A stretch of 32,114 nucleotides of DNA from assembly GCA_030649735.1 (NCBI GenBank), contig JAUSFL010000007.1:1-32114 (forward strand), in the 5' to 3' direction. The DNA is from Candidatus Iainarchaeum sp. Lineage in GTDB: Archaea > Iainarchaeota > Iainarchaeia > Iainarchaeales > UBA10191. A program made the translations under genes and the position numbers. Below, piece by piece: positions 1 through 7,516 of the stretch. Numbering within the stretch: position 1 is the stretch's first letter; each line of letters opens with the position of its first letter. The notes under the pieces are model-generated. The model was not told the DNA's origin. It ran no database searches and saw only the letters and a program-made list of their open reading frames with translations.

Positions 1-10
1 GGGCTTTCCA

Positions 11-1153
11 ATGCCCTTTCTTTTTTCTTTTTCTTTATTGTTTTTTTCAACAGCCTTGATTTTTCTGGCGATTGCCAGCTTTACTGACTTGAAATCAAGG
101 GTTGTAAGCAACAGGCTGAATTATTCAATGCTTGCCTTGGGCATTGCATTGCACTTCCTGCAGGCTTTTTTTGAAAGCAATTGGACAATCTTCTATTTCA
201 CAATCGCCTGCGTTATTGCGACTTTTCTTGGCTCTTACTTGCTTTGGAAGCTTGGAGTCTGGGCTGGGGGAGATGTAAAGCTTTTCACTGCTCTCGCGGC
301 CTTGGTTCCCTTAAATCCTGCAGTGATTCCGCAGGCTTTAGGCTATGCGCAAGGAATTTTTGCGCCCTTGCAATTGCCTGTGTTTCCTTTGACTTTGTTC
401 ATTTTCAGCATTTTTAGCATGCTTCCTTTAGGGGTTTTCATTGGAGTTAATGGAATTTTGAAAATCAAAAGGCTCAAGGAAACTCTTTTGAAGGATTTGA
501 ATGCAGTCTTTTTCAATTCATTGTTTTTTGCCTTGGCAATTGCTGGCCTTGAGGGAATTTTCCAAAAGCTGGAAATTTCACTTTTTTTAATCTTTTTGCC
601 GCTTTTGGCAATGGCTTTCTTGAAGGAACGCTTGCGGCTTTTCGCCAGCGTTGCGGCTTTTGCGATAGGGCTTTTTGTTTGGGGGCCTATTGAGGTTTTG
701 TGGATTTTTGCCGGCTCTTTGGCTTCCTTGTTTTTTGTTTCGGCATTCATCAAGGTTTTTTTGCTGAGCAAGCGCGAGGTTTTGGTTGTTGAGAAGAAAG
801 TCTCGCGGCTTGAGGAAGGGGACATTGTTGCAGAATCAGTCATGGAAAGTAATGGAAAAATTTTAACGGCCGCTGGAGCTGGTTTTTCTGAAACTTTTAA
901 ATACTTGAAAACCAATAATCTTGCAGGATTGCTGGAGCGGCTTAATCCTAAAGGAAGGCTGATTGCCGACAGGCATTCTGCCGCCGGCTTGACAGTTGAG
1001 GAATTGAAGGAATTGAAAAAGCTTGCGAGGCTTAAAAAGATTGGCTTGAAAATCAAGGTGAAATTGAGCACGCCTTTTGTGCCTGGAGTGCTTGTTGCAT
1101 TCTTGATTTTGGCTTTCATTAGCGATGTTTTTTGGAGAGTGTTTTTCAAATGA
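11..1153 (+). CDS. Archaeal prepilin peptidase (A24 family, type II C-terminal domain)
   Basis: Membrane aspartyl protease that would remove the short basic leader from class III signal-peptide proteins such as the two encoded just downstream. The 380-residue product is strongly hydrophobic with many membrane segments. The first catalytic Asp lies in SFTDLKSRVVSN (about residue 26) and the second in WAGGDVKLF (about residue 89). The usual GxGD reads AGGD here. Residues about 270-350 form a soluble charged region (RLEEGDIVAESV, LTVEELKELKKL), typical of the archaeal A24 C-terminal type II domain, followed by a final membrane anchor. The next gene starts inside its stop codon (ATGA), implying co-transcription. 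The start at 11 is the first ATG, but the window edge prevents checking for an upstream start or promoter. EppA-like specificity for Q-starting substrates is inferred from the neighbours. Confidence 0.85.
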   Translation: MPFLFSFSLLFFSTALIFLAIASFTDLKSRVVSNRLNYSMLALGIALHFLQAFFESNWTIFYFTIACVIATFLGSYLLWKLGVWAGGDVKLFTALAALVPLNPAVIPQALGYAQGIFAPLQLPVFPLTLFIFSIFSMLPLGVFIGVNGILKIKRLKETLLKDLNAVFFNSLFFALAIAGLEGIFQKLEISLFLIFLPLLAMAFLKERLRLFASVAAFAIGLFVWGPIEVLWIFAGSLASLFFVSAFIKVFLLSKREVLVVEKKVSRLEEGDIVAESVMESNGKILTAAGAGFSETFKYLKTNNLAGLLERLNPKGRLIADRHSAAGLTVEELKELKKLARLKKIGLKIKVKLSTPFVPGVLVAFLILAFISDVFWRVFFK

Positions 1154-1689
1154 GTTTGGGAAAAAAAGGGCAGGCGAGCATTGAGCTGATACTGCTTTTG
1201 GCTGTAGTATTGCTTTTGGTTCAGACAATAATCCTGCCTTCCTTTGAAGCCGCGCAAAAAGCTTCCAGCGATGTTTCAAGCATGGCGATTGTCAGAAGCC
1301 AGGCGCAAAAGCTCGCAAACGCGATTGACTTGGTCGGCTCTTCAAATTCTGGCGCAAAGCAGACAATCCATTTGGTTGTTCCAGCGCATGCAAAAATCGG
1401 CTGCGATTCAAACCCGCCAATAATGCAAATTTATTATCAAGTGCAGCCATACCATGAACTTGGGGTTCCTGAAGTCTGCAAGCACGACTCTGACTTTAGC
1501 GCGTCTTTTCCTTCAGGAAATAATGAAGACTTGTGCACTGGAATAATTCCATTGTCTCTTTCCACTGGCATGACTTTTGACTGCGGGACTTTCTCAAGCG
1601 ATGTGCTTAAGAGGTTTGACAGCAATTCCATATCAGTGACAGTCCAAATAGTGAATGCTTCAGACGTTGTTTCTTTGAATTTAGAGTGA
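1150..1689 (+). CDS. Class III signal-peptide (pilin-like) protein
   Basis: Predicted exported pilin-like subunit of 179 residues. It begins MSLGKKGQASIELILLL: a short basic leader, Gly at the expected cleavage point, a Q-A-S-x-E mature start and one long hydrophobic helix. This is the archaeal class III signal peptide (DUF361-type) seen in Q-starting pilins. The rest is polar with several cysteines (near CDSNPP, EVCKHD, DLCTG and FDCGTF) that could form disulfides outside the cell. The ATG at 1150 overlaps the peptidase stop and is preferred over an in-frame ATG at 1132, because only 1150 puts the leader at the right distance from the helix. It is probably a substrate of the adjacent peptidase. 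Confidence 0.82.
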   Translation: MSLGKKGQASIELILLLAVVLLLVQTIILPSFEAAQKASSDVSSMAIVRSQAQKLANAIDLVGSSNSGAKQTIHLVVPAHAKIGCDSNPPIMQIYYQVQPYHELGVPEVCKHDSDFSASFPSGNNEDLCTGIIPLSLSTGMTFDCGTFSSDVLKRFDSNSISVTVQIVNASDVVSLNLE

Positions 1690-1696
1690 TTTTTTT

Positions 1697-2050
1697 ATGA
1701 ATTATAGCAAGGGACAGGCAAGTTTTGAATTGATTTTGCTTGTCGCTTTTGTCATAACATTAAGCATTTTGATTGGAAGCTATTTTTTCCAGGATTCTGA
1801 AAACTCCAAGCTATTGGCCAATTCAAAGTCTGTCTTTCTGCGGGAATTAAACAATGAGAATGGATTTTACTCAATCCAGCAGTTTGACCTCGTTAGCTCG
1901 TCTAGCCCTGCAAATAAAACATTGCAAATTTGCCTGATTCCTGCAATTCCGGCTTCTGAAGAATCAATCAAGAATGCAATAAAGGCCGAAGTGCCCGGAA
2001 TTGATGATGTTGTAATTTTAAGCGTTAGCACTTCAAAAAACATCTGCTAG
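1697..2050 (+). CDS. Class III signal-peptide (pilin-like) small protein
   Basis: A 117-residue pilin-like protein starting MNYSKGQASFELILLVAF: leader ending K-G, then Q-A-S-F-E-L and a hydrophobic helix, the same pattern as the gene 7 nt upstream. The remainder is a small polar domain with two cysteines (QICLIP and the C-terminal KNIC) that could pair. It is the last gene of the peptidase-pilin cluster; about 60 nt follow before the next start. Its role as a pilus or surface-filament subunit is inferred from the signal type and from the adjacent peptidase. The mature domain is not one I recognise. Confidence 0.8.
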   Translation: MNYSKGQASFELILLVAFVITLSILIGSYFFQDSENSKLLANSKSVFLRELNNENGFYSIQQFDLVSSSSPANKTLQICLIPAIPASEESIKNAIKAEVPGIDDVVILSVSTSKNIC

Positions 2051-2109
2051 TAGGACGATTGCCGAAAGCAAGGCCTTTCTTTTAATTCTTTTTCTCCAGT
2101 TTTTAACGA

Positions 2110-2472
2110 ATGATTTCTGAAAAAAACGCGTCAATGATTGCGTTTGCGTTTTCACTCATTGGATTCACAGCATTGCTTTTGCTGAATGCTTTGGAAAGCC
2201 CGCGGGAAATTAAAATTTCTGAAATTCAAGGAATTGATTCCGGAATAGTCCAAGTCAATGCCAGGATTGCCTCAGTCAAGCTTTCAAAAAACGCGTTATA
2301 CCTGCGGCTTTTTGACGGCAATTCCTTGAACGCCATTGTTTACAGCCCTTCGGCAGAGATTTTGCAGGCTGCTGAAGAAAACTCGCTTGTTTCTGCTTCT
2401 GGGGAATTGCGCAAAAACCCAACAGGCAATGGAAAGACATTGATTGTTTCAAGGTTGTGGCGAATTGCTTGA
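2110..2472 (+). CDS. Membrane-anchored OB-fold-like protein
   Basis: 120 residues. An N-terminal membrane segment (about residues 7-26, MIAFAFSLIGFTALLLLNAL) is followed by a compact beta-rich domain. The domain pattern (SGIVQVNARIASVKLSKNA, YLRLFDGNSLNAIVY, VSASGELRK, LIVSRLWRI) is that of a nucleic-acid-type OB fold, as in tRNA_anti or YhcR-like domains fused to anchors. The location is probably outside or at the membrane face. The ligand is unknown. Its stop overlaps the favoured start of the following transporter-like gene, so the two are translationally linked. Confidence 0.6.
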   Translation: MISEKNASMIAFAFSLIGFTALLLLNALESPREIKISEIQGIDSGIVQVNARIASVKLSKNALYLRLFDGNSLNAIVYSPSAEILQAAEENSLVSASGELRKNPTGNGKTLIVSRLWRIA

Positions 2473-3670
2473 AATTTTCATTTATGTCATTGCGGGAATT
2501 GCACTAGGCATTTTTTCAGGCTTAACGCCGGGAATTCACTTGAACACAGTGTGCTTTTTTGCAGCGGCCTTTGCACTGCACGGAGACTTCAACATTGTTG
2601 CATTGATTGTTTCAATGAGCATTACCCACTGCTTTGTTGACTTTATCCCAAGCGTTTTTTTGGGCGCGAGCGATAGCACTCAAAACTGCGCTTCAGTCCT
2701 TCCAGGCCACAGGATGTTTTTGGAAGGAAACGCGCTTGAGGCAGTGAAGCTTTCATGCATTGGCTGCCTTTTGGGAGTTTTTTTCTCTTTGATGCTGTCC
2801 ATTGTTTTTGTCAGTTTTGCCCTGCAAATTTCAGGCATTTTCCCAAAATTGATTCCTGCAGTGATTTGCATTGTTTTGCTTTTGATGGTTTTTTCAGAAA
2901 AAACTCTCTTGAAGAAGGCAATGGCATTGTTTGTGATCCTGATTTCAGGCGCGGTTGGGTTTTTGTCATTGAATTTTTCAACCCAGGATTCATTGCTTGC
3001 ATTGGTTTCAGGGTTTTTTGCCGCCGCTGGACTGCTTTGGAGCTTTTTTGAAAAAACTTCCTTCAAGCCGCAAAATACTTGCGAGGCTTTCTTTGAAAAA
3101 AAGCAGACAATTTCTGCGGGCTTTCTTGGGGGAATTGCAGGCAGCATTGTCGCATTGCTGCCTAGCATTGGGCCAAGCGAGGCAGCGTTAATGGTCAGGA
3201 AAGTGGCCGGCGAAATTTCAACAAAATCATACCTTGTTTTGCTTGGCGGCATTTCCACGGCAAACACTGTCTTCGGGTTTTTCGTGCTTTTTTTCTTTTC
3301 CAAAGCCCGCAATGGGCCCGCGGTCGCCATCAGCCAGCTCATCAGGCTTTCTGAAAGCAATTTTCACGCCTTGCTTGCAATAATTGTTTTCTCTGCGGGA
3401 ATTTCATTCTTCATTTCAGTATGGCTTTCAAAAAAAGCACTGGCTTTTTTCCAGAAAATAAATTATTCATTGGCCAATTTGGCTGTCCTGATTTTTTTAA
3501 GCGCATTGGTTTTTGCATTCTCTGGCCTTAAAGGGCTGCTTGTTTTTGCAACTGCCTCAAGCATTGGCTTTTTTGCAATCTCTTCAGGAGTGCGCCGCTC
3601 GAACTGCATGGCTTTCCTGATGCTGCCGACCCTTGCCTTTTACATTAGTGCTTTAATTAACTCTTCCTGA
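2465..3670 (+). CDS. TctA-like (COG1784-type) membrane protein
   Basis: About 401 residues with roughly ten hydrophobic segments. The N-terminal motif GIFSGLTPGIHLNTV matches the conserved glycine/proline motif of the TctA transporter family. A second related motif (GIAGSIVALLPSIGPSEAA, about residues 220-240) suggests the usual internal duplication. Archaeal members are an uncharacterised branch without the periplasmic binding protein or TctB partner, and none is seen here, so the substrate is unknown. Start choice: TTG at 2465 (MLEIFIYVIAG) overlaps the preceding stop and fits the family N-terminus. An in-frame TTG at 2444 would add seven residues and overlap the upstream gene more. Transport function is family inference only. 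Confidence 0.75.
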   Translation: MLEIFIYVIAGIALGIFSGLTPGIHLNTVCFFAAAFALHGDFNIVALIVSMSITHCFVDFIPSVFLGASDSTQNCASVLPGHRMFLEGNALEAVKLSCIGCLLGVFFSLMLSIVFVSFALQISGIFPKLIPAVICIVLLLMVFSEKTLLKKAMALFVILISGAVGFLSLNFSTQDSLLALVSGFFAAAGLLWSFFEKTSFKPQNTCEAFFEKKQTISAGFLGGIAGSIVALLPSIGPSEAALMVRKVAGEISTKSYLVLLGGISTANTVFGFFVLFFFSKARNGPAVAISQLIRLSESNFHALLAIIVFSAGISFFISVWLSKKALAFFQKINYSLANLAVLIFLSALVFAFSGLKGLLVFATASSIGFFAISSGVRRSNCMAFLMLPTLAFYISALINSS

Positions 3671-3680
3671 AAAATCTGTC

Positions 3681-4043
3681 ATGAAATTCAAGAAAGGCCT
3701 TTTAGAGGCATTGTGCGAGGCGGCAAAGTCAGTCTATCCTGACGAGTTTCTTGCAATGCTTTCAGTCAAGAAAGACTTGGCGCTTGTTGAAGAGTTTGTT
3801 GTAGTTCAAGCAATTTTTGGAAAAAACTTTTCCTCATTCCAGCCTGACTTGCTTCCTTTTGATTCCAAGATTGTCGGGACAATCCATTCCCATCCTTCAA
3901 GAAACAACAGCCCGTCGCAGGCTGACCTGCGGGTTTTTGCAGGGGGCAGAGTAAATTTAATAATTGGCTTGCCCTATGCTTTAGACAGCATCAGAGCATT
4001 TGACAATTTTGGAAAGGAATTAAGTCTTGAAATAATGGAGTGA
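3681..4043 (+). CDS. JAMM/MPN+ metalloprotease-like protein
   Basis: 120 residues containing the zinc-binding JAMM signature: GTIHSHPSRNNSPSQADL (His-x-His-Pro, then Ser-x-x-Asp) at about residues 67-84. The length fits a stand-alone archaeal JAB1/MPN domain. Archaeal members cleave isopeptide or C-terminal bonds of SAMP or ubiquitin-like modifiers, or act on other small conjugates. No ubiquitin-like or E1-like gene is visible in this window, so the substrate is open. It sits between the TctA-like gene (10 nt upstream) and apgM (6 nt downstream), in a tight operon. The catalytic Glu must lie in the N-terminal region (VYPDEF or ALVEEF); I cannot say which. Confidence 0.78.
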   Translation: MKFKKGLLEALCEAAKSVYPDEFLAMLSVKKDLALVEEFVVVQAIFGKNFSSFQPDLLPFDSKIVGTIHSHPSRNNSPSQADLRVFAGGRVNLIIGLPYALDSIRAFDNFGKELSLEIME

Positions 4044-4049
4044 TGAATA

Positions 4050-5273
4050 ATGCCTGAAAAAATCCTTCTCATTGTAATGGACGGCCTTGGAGACAGGCCT
4101 TTAAAGCAGCTTGAAGACCAGACTCCGCTGGAAGCCGCTGAAAAGCCAAACTTGAACAAGCTTGCAAGAAAGGGAATCACTGGCTTAATGAACCCTTGCG
4201 GGGTTGGAGTAATGCCTGGAAGCGATGTTGCGCAATTTGCTGTTTTGGGCTTTGAGCCTGAAAAAGTCTATTTCGGCCGCGGGCCTTTAGAGGCCTTGGG
4301 AGTCAATTTTCCACTGCAAAAAGCAGACATTGCATTTAGGGTGAATTTTGGGACAATTGATGAAAAAGGAATTATAGTTGACAGGCGTGCCGGAAGAATT
4401 GCTTCAGTAATTGATTTTTGCAAAGAATTGGATGGAGTGACAATTGACAAGGTAAAGTTTTGCCTGAAGCCGACCACTGGCCACAGGGCAGTGCTTGTAA
4501 TGCAGGGAAAAGGATTAAGCCCTAAAGTATCAAATTCAGACCCAAAGCTCATTAGAGTTAAGCCCTTGCCTGTGAAGCCTTTGGACCAAAGCAAGGAAGC
4601 AAAGTTCACAGCGCAGGCTTTGAACAAGTTTTTGGAAAAAGCCGCGAAAGCATTGGAAAAAAGCCCAGTGAATTTGAAAAGGGCAAAGGACAATTTGCCA
4701 TTGGCAAACTGCATTCTCGCAAGAGGCGCTGGAAGAATGCACGAGCTTGAAACTTTCGAGCAAAAATTCGGCTTGAATGCTGCCTGCATTGCAGGCGGCG
4801 CATTATACAAGGGAATTGCAAGGTCTTTGGGAATGAAGGTTTTTGAAAATCCTGCATTCACTGGAAAGGCAGACACTGACTTGAACGCAAAGCTCGAGCA
4901 GGCAGTGAACTGCCTGAAAGACTTTGATTTTGTGTTCTTGCACATTAAAGCCACTGACTCTTTTGGGGAAGACGGCGACTTCATTGGAAAGAAAGAATTC
5001 ATTGAAAGAGTCGACAAGGCCTGCCGTTCCTTGCCTGAATTGCAGAATGCAGTGATTGCAATAACTGGCGACCATTCAACGCCTTGCGCTTTGAAAAAGC
5101 ATTCTGCAGACCCTGTTCCTTTATTGGTTTACGGGCCTAACATCAGGGTTGACCCGGTAACGAACTTTTCTGAAAGAAGCTGCGCTCACGGCGCGATTGG
5201 AAGAATCAAGGGAATTGAGCTTGTTCCAGAACTGATAAACCTTGCGGGCAGAAGCAAAATTTACGGCGCCTGA
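4050..5273 (+). CDS. apgM: 2,3-bisphosphoglycerate-independent phosphoglycerate mutase, archaeal type
   Basis: Interconverts 3- and 2-phosphoglycerate in glycolysis and gluconeogenesis, in the cytoplasm, with metals and no diphosphoglycerate cofactor. The 407-residue length is usual for the archaeal enzyme. The alkaline-phosphatase-fold start ILLIVMDGLGDRP carries the first metal-binding Asp. GVMPGSDVAQFAVLGFEP contains the nucleophilic Ser. KPTTGHRAVLV, HIKATDSFGEDGD and ITGDHSTPCALKKHSADPVP supply the remaining conserved metal and substrate residues. The gene follows the JAMM gene by 6 nt and ends the operon. A second C3-phosphoglycerate enzyme homologue lies at 18814. Confidence 0.95.
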   Translation: MPEKILLIVMDGLGDRPLKQLEDQTPLEAAEKPNLNKLARKGITGLMNPCGVGVMPGSDVAQFAVLGFEPEKVYFGRGPLEALGVNFPLQKADIAFRVNFGTIDEKGIIVDRRAGRIASVIDFCKELDGVTIDKVKFCLKPTTGHRAVLVMQGKGLSPKVSNSDPKLIRVKPLPVKPLDQSKEAKFTAQALNKFLEKAAKALEKSPVNLKRAKDNLPLANCILARGAGRMHELETFEQKFGLNAACIAGGALYKGIARSLGMKVFENPAFTGKADTDLNAKLEQAVNCLKDFDFVFLHIKATDSFGEDGDFIGKKEFIERVDKACRSLPELQNAVIAITGDHSTPCALKKHSADPVPLLVYGPNIRVDPVTNFSERSCAHGAIGRIKGIELVPELINLAGRSKIYGA

Positions 5274-5285
5274 ATCCACGCTAGA

Positions 5286-5293
5286 TTTAAATA
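5286..5293 (+). promoter_or_regulatory. TATA box of the second pilin cluster
   Basis: TTTAAATA lies about 34 nt before the ATG at 5324, in the only gap (5274-5323) upstream of three overlapping pilin-like genes. An initiator about 25 nt downstream would leave a leader of roughly 8-10 nt. Called from sequence and spacing only. Confidence 0.55.
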
Positions 5294-5323
5294 ACTAAAA
5301 CCACTTCCAGAATACTGAACACC

Positions 5324-5950
5324 ATGAATTCTAAAGGCCAGTTGTTTTCGCTGGATTTCATAATCGCAGTGGCTTTGATAATGCTTGCCATTGGCCTGCT
5401 TTACAAGCAGGCTGAATTGTTCCAGTACTCGCAAAAAGATGACTCAATCCAGTCAGAGCTTTACAGGATAGGGTATAACGCGAGCAACCAATTGGTCGGA
5501 AACCCAGCAACGACTTGCGAACTTGTAGATCTTGCAGGGCCTTCAGCAGGCCATATTGATTATTTGCCAAACTGCCTTACAGTAAGCCCGGGAAACATTC
5601 CTCCAGGAGTCAGGCACGGGTGGTATAAAAACCACAGGACGAATGCGAGAGTTATCCTAAAGGAAGATTTGGGAATTCCTGAAGGTTATGATTGCAAAAT
5701 AGACTTTTCTACAAACCCTCCTTTAGGCGGGGGCAAAAGGATTTTGATAGCTCCGGGAAATTTGGGGTGCAATGGAGACCCTTTAAATGTTCCTAATATC
5801 TTCTCAATCAAAAGAAGCGTGGTTTTTTTGGATAATTCAAGCCCTGACGGGCTTAGTCAAATTTCAAAGTCAGAATTCAATTCTTGCGTTACTATTGGAA
5901 CTTGTCCCCTAAAGCCAGCAACATTTTCATTGCAGGTGTGGAAAACATGA
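5324..5950 (+). CDS. Pilin-like protein with class III-type leader
   Basis: 208 residues starting MNSKGQLFSLDFIIAVALIML: a short leader ending K-G, Q at mature position 1, and a hydrophobic helix. These are hallmarks of archaeal type IV pilin-like proteins. The long C-terminal region contains cysteine pairs (TTCELVD, PNCLTV, YDCKID, LGCNGD, NSCVTIGTCP), suggesting an extracellular disulfide-stabilised domain. It is first of three genes joined by start-stop overlaps, downstream of its own TATA box. It was probably processed by the peptidase at position 11. I do not recognise the mature domain. Confidence 0.72.
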   Translation: MNSKGQLFSLDFIIAVALIMLAIGLLYKQAELFQYSQKDDSIQSELYRIGYNASNQLVGNPATTCELVDLAGPSAGHIDYLPNCLTVSPGNIPPGVRHGWYKNHRTNARVILKEDLGIPEGYDCKIDFSTNPPLGGGKRILIAPGNLGCNGDPLNVPNIFSIKRSVVFLDNSSPDGLSQISKSEFNSCVTIGTCPLKPATFSLQVWKT

Positions 5951-6249
5951 ATAAGGGGTTTATGTTCAGCATTGACGCCTTGCTTGCGATTGCATTGATT
6001 GTTTCAGCAAGCCTTGCTTTTGCAATGCTAGTCCAAGAGTCTGACTCTGAGCTTTTGCTGGCGCAGGACAAAAGAATTGCCGCAAGCGATGACGCCATTG
6101 TAGGATTTTACTTGAAAAACATTACTAATGTTCCTGCTGGCGTTAGCTCTTTTATTGACTCCAAAAAAACAGCGTATTGCTCAAAGGCTTACTATTATGA
6201 TTTTTCAACAACTAATGTCGCTTCAGTGGATTTTTGCGAGGGAAATTAA
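5947..6249 (+). CDS. Small pilin-like protein
   Basis: 100 residues from the ATG at 5947, which overlaps the preceding stop codon (ATGA). It begins MNKGFMFSIDALLAIALIVS: a minimal leader (M-N-K-G) followed by a hydrophobic helix. The body is short and ends YCSKAYYYDF and VDFCEGN, with two cysteines. An upstream in-frame ATG at 5884 would run into the neighbouring gene and spoil the leader, so it is rejected. It is the middle gene of a three-gene overlapping set and probably a minor pilin or pilus-associated subunit (inference). Confidence 0.7.
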   Translation: MNKGFMFSIDALLAIALIVSASLAFAMLVQESDSELLLAQDKRIAASDDAIVGFYLKNITNVPAGVSSFIDSKKTAYCSKAYYYDFSTTNVASVDFCEGN

Positions 6250-6734
6250 TGAATTCCAAAGGCTCTTTTTCAGCAATTGTCGCTGTTTCATTGGTTGTTT
6301 TGATAGCGGCGATTGGATTCACTTTTTATTCAAACGGAGTTTCCCAAAAGGCTTTGCTTGAACAGCAGGATTCTTTAGAGTTAAGGAATCAGTGGGCTCA
6401 AACAAGGTTTTTGCTTGACAAGGCAGTGGCGAAAGCGCTTTCAGAACATACAGTTTACGCCGTAACTTGCACGGTTTACAGCTTTGACAGCGCTAATGTC
6501 AGCGCTTATTTCACTACTGTTTTGAATAATACGAAAAGCTCTGTTATATGCAGCATTCCGGCATCAGGCGCCGGAAGCCTTATTGTGACAAGTCCGTCAA
6601 ATATTGCTTTCAAGCTGACTTGCTCTAAAGCCGGATTGTCTTATTCTGATTCAGTAATTTTTGAGAAGGAAGTGCGGGCAGGCACTGGCTGTGAAGTCTG
6701 GGACATTCAAGGCGATGCGTTTAAGGACGTTTAA
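6249..6734 (+). CDS. Pilin-like or secreted protein with N-terminal membrane helix
   Basis: 161 residues from the ATG at 6249, whose A is the last base of the preceding TAA. It begins MNSKGSFSAIVAVSLVVLIAA, again K-G before a hydrophobic helix, although the mature start would be Ser rather than Gln. The body is Ser/Thr/Val-rich with cysteines in VTCTVY, SVICSI, KLTCSK and TGCEVW. The 3' end overlaps the convergent AsnB-like gene by four bases (TTAA read on both strands). A role as a third pilin-like subunit is inferred from the leader and operon. Confidence 0.68.
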   Translation: MNSKGSFSAIVAVSLVVLIAAIGFTFYSNGVSQKALLEQQDSLELRNQWAQTRFLLDKAVAKALSEHTVYAVTCTVYSFDSANVSAYFTTVLNNTKSSVICSIPASGAGSLIVTSPSNIAFKLTCSKAGLSYSDSVIFEKEVRAGTGCEVWDIQGDAFKDV

Positions 6735-7516
6735 TCCAGCAGTTTGATCACTTTTTTTCCGACAGAGCTTCCGTACTGCATTGCCTTTTTTGGCCTGTTG
6801 TAGGAAATTTCCGGGACTCCAATTTTTTCAGCGAGCTTTCTCAACGCGTGCTTTCTCAAAAAATCGTCTTTTGAATGGATTTTTTCCTTTGCTGGAATTT
6901 TAAGGCAGAATTTAGCGAATTCTTTTTCGCAAAAAGGCAGCCGTAATTCCAGCCCAAGGCTTTTTGCAATTGCATTGTCTCTTTTCAAGTCAACTCTTGC
7001 GGCTTTTGCAAAAAGCCTTTTGCATTCTGCATTCACTGACTTAAGCCCTTTTTCTTCAACAGTTTTTCTAAAGCGGTCATAGCCTGCGAAAAGCTCGTCT
7101 CCGCCTTGGCCCATGAAAATGACTTTGAATCCAGAGTCTTTTGCGGCTTTCATTGCAAAAAATTCTGAAACTCCAATTTGCAGGTTTAATGAGTCATCAA
7201 GGCCTAAAGGGGCAAGAATTTTTCTCACTTGCGAAAGAGCCGGCCCGATTTCTTTTTCTGAAATTATTTTTTCAACAAGCTCTAAATTCATTTCTGCAGA
7301 GCTTTTTTCGGCAAACTTCAGGTCTTGCGAATTTTCCAGTCCGGCACAAAACAATACTGTTTTTGAAACTTTTGCAGAAACTGCCTTTGCAATGACTGCA
7401 GAGTCAACGCCTGCAGAAAAAAGCACACCCGCCTTTTTCAGTCCTTCAGCGCTTTTTTCAATTGCTTTCCAGAATTCAATTTCCAATTTTTGCGCGCCAG
7501 AATCCATAAGAATCAT
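6731..7516 (-). CDS. Asparagine synthetase-like amidotransferase domain (no glutaminase domain)
   Basis: 261 residues covering only the ATP-pyrophosphatase (synthetase) half of AsnB. The PP-loop reads LFSAGVDSAV (about residues 32-41; usual SGGVDS) and the second motif is FMGQGGDELFAGYDRF (about residues 135-150). The N-terminal Cys-dependent glutaminase domain is absent, so ammonia would have to come from elsewhere or the substrate is not aspartate. Similar stand-alone domains are common in archaea and not well characterised. The ATG at 7516 overlaps the ABCE1 stop (ATGA), so it is the promoter-distal gene of the ABCE1 operon. Confidence 0.78.
   Translation of the reverse strand: MILMDSGAQKLEIEFWKAIEKSAEGLKKAGVLFSAGVDSAVIAKAVSAKVSKTVLFCAGLENSQDLKFAEKSSAEMNLELVEKIISEKEIGPALSQVRKILAPLGLDDSLNLQIGVSEFFAMKAAKDSGFKVIFMGQGGDELFAGYDRFRKTVEEKGLKSVNAECKRLFAKAARVDLKRDNAIAKSLGLELRLPFCEKEFAKFCLKIPAKEKIHSKDDFLRKHALRKLAEKIGVPEISYNRPKKAMQYGSSVGKKVIKLLD

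Noticed and set aside
343..1257. Long open frame on the minus strand (304 codons)
   Set aside because: It is antisense to the prepilin peptidase and pilin gene, and its product is Ser/Lys-rich without domain pattern. It arises from the codon bias of the real genes. The same applies to other long antisense frames at 2680-3360, 4268-5017, 7113-7580, 15592-16137 and 29378-29639.
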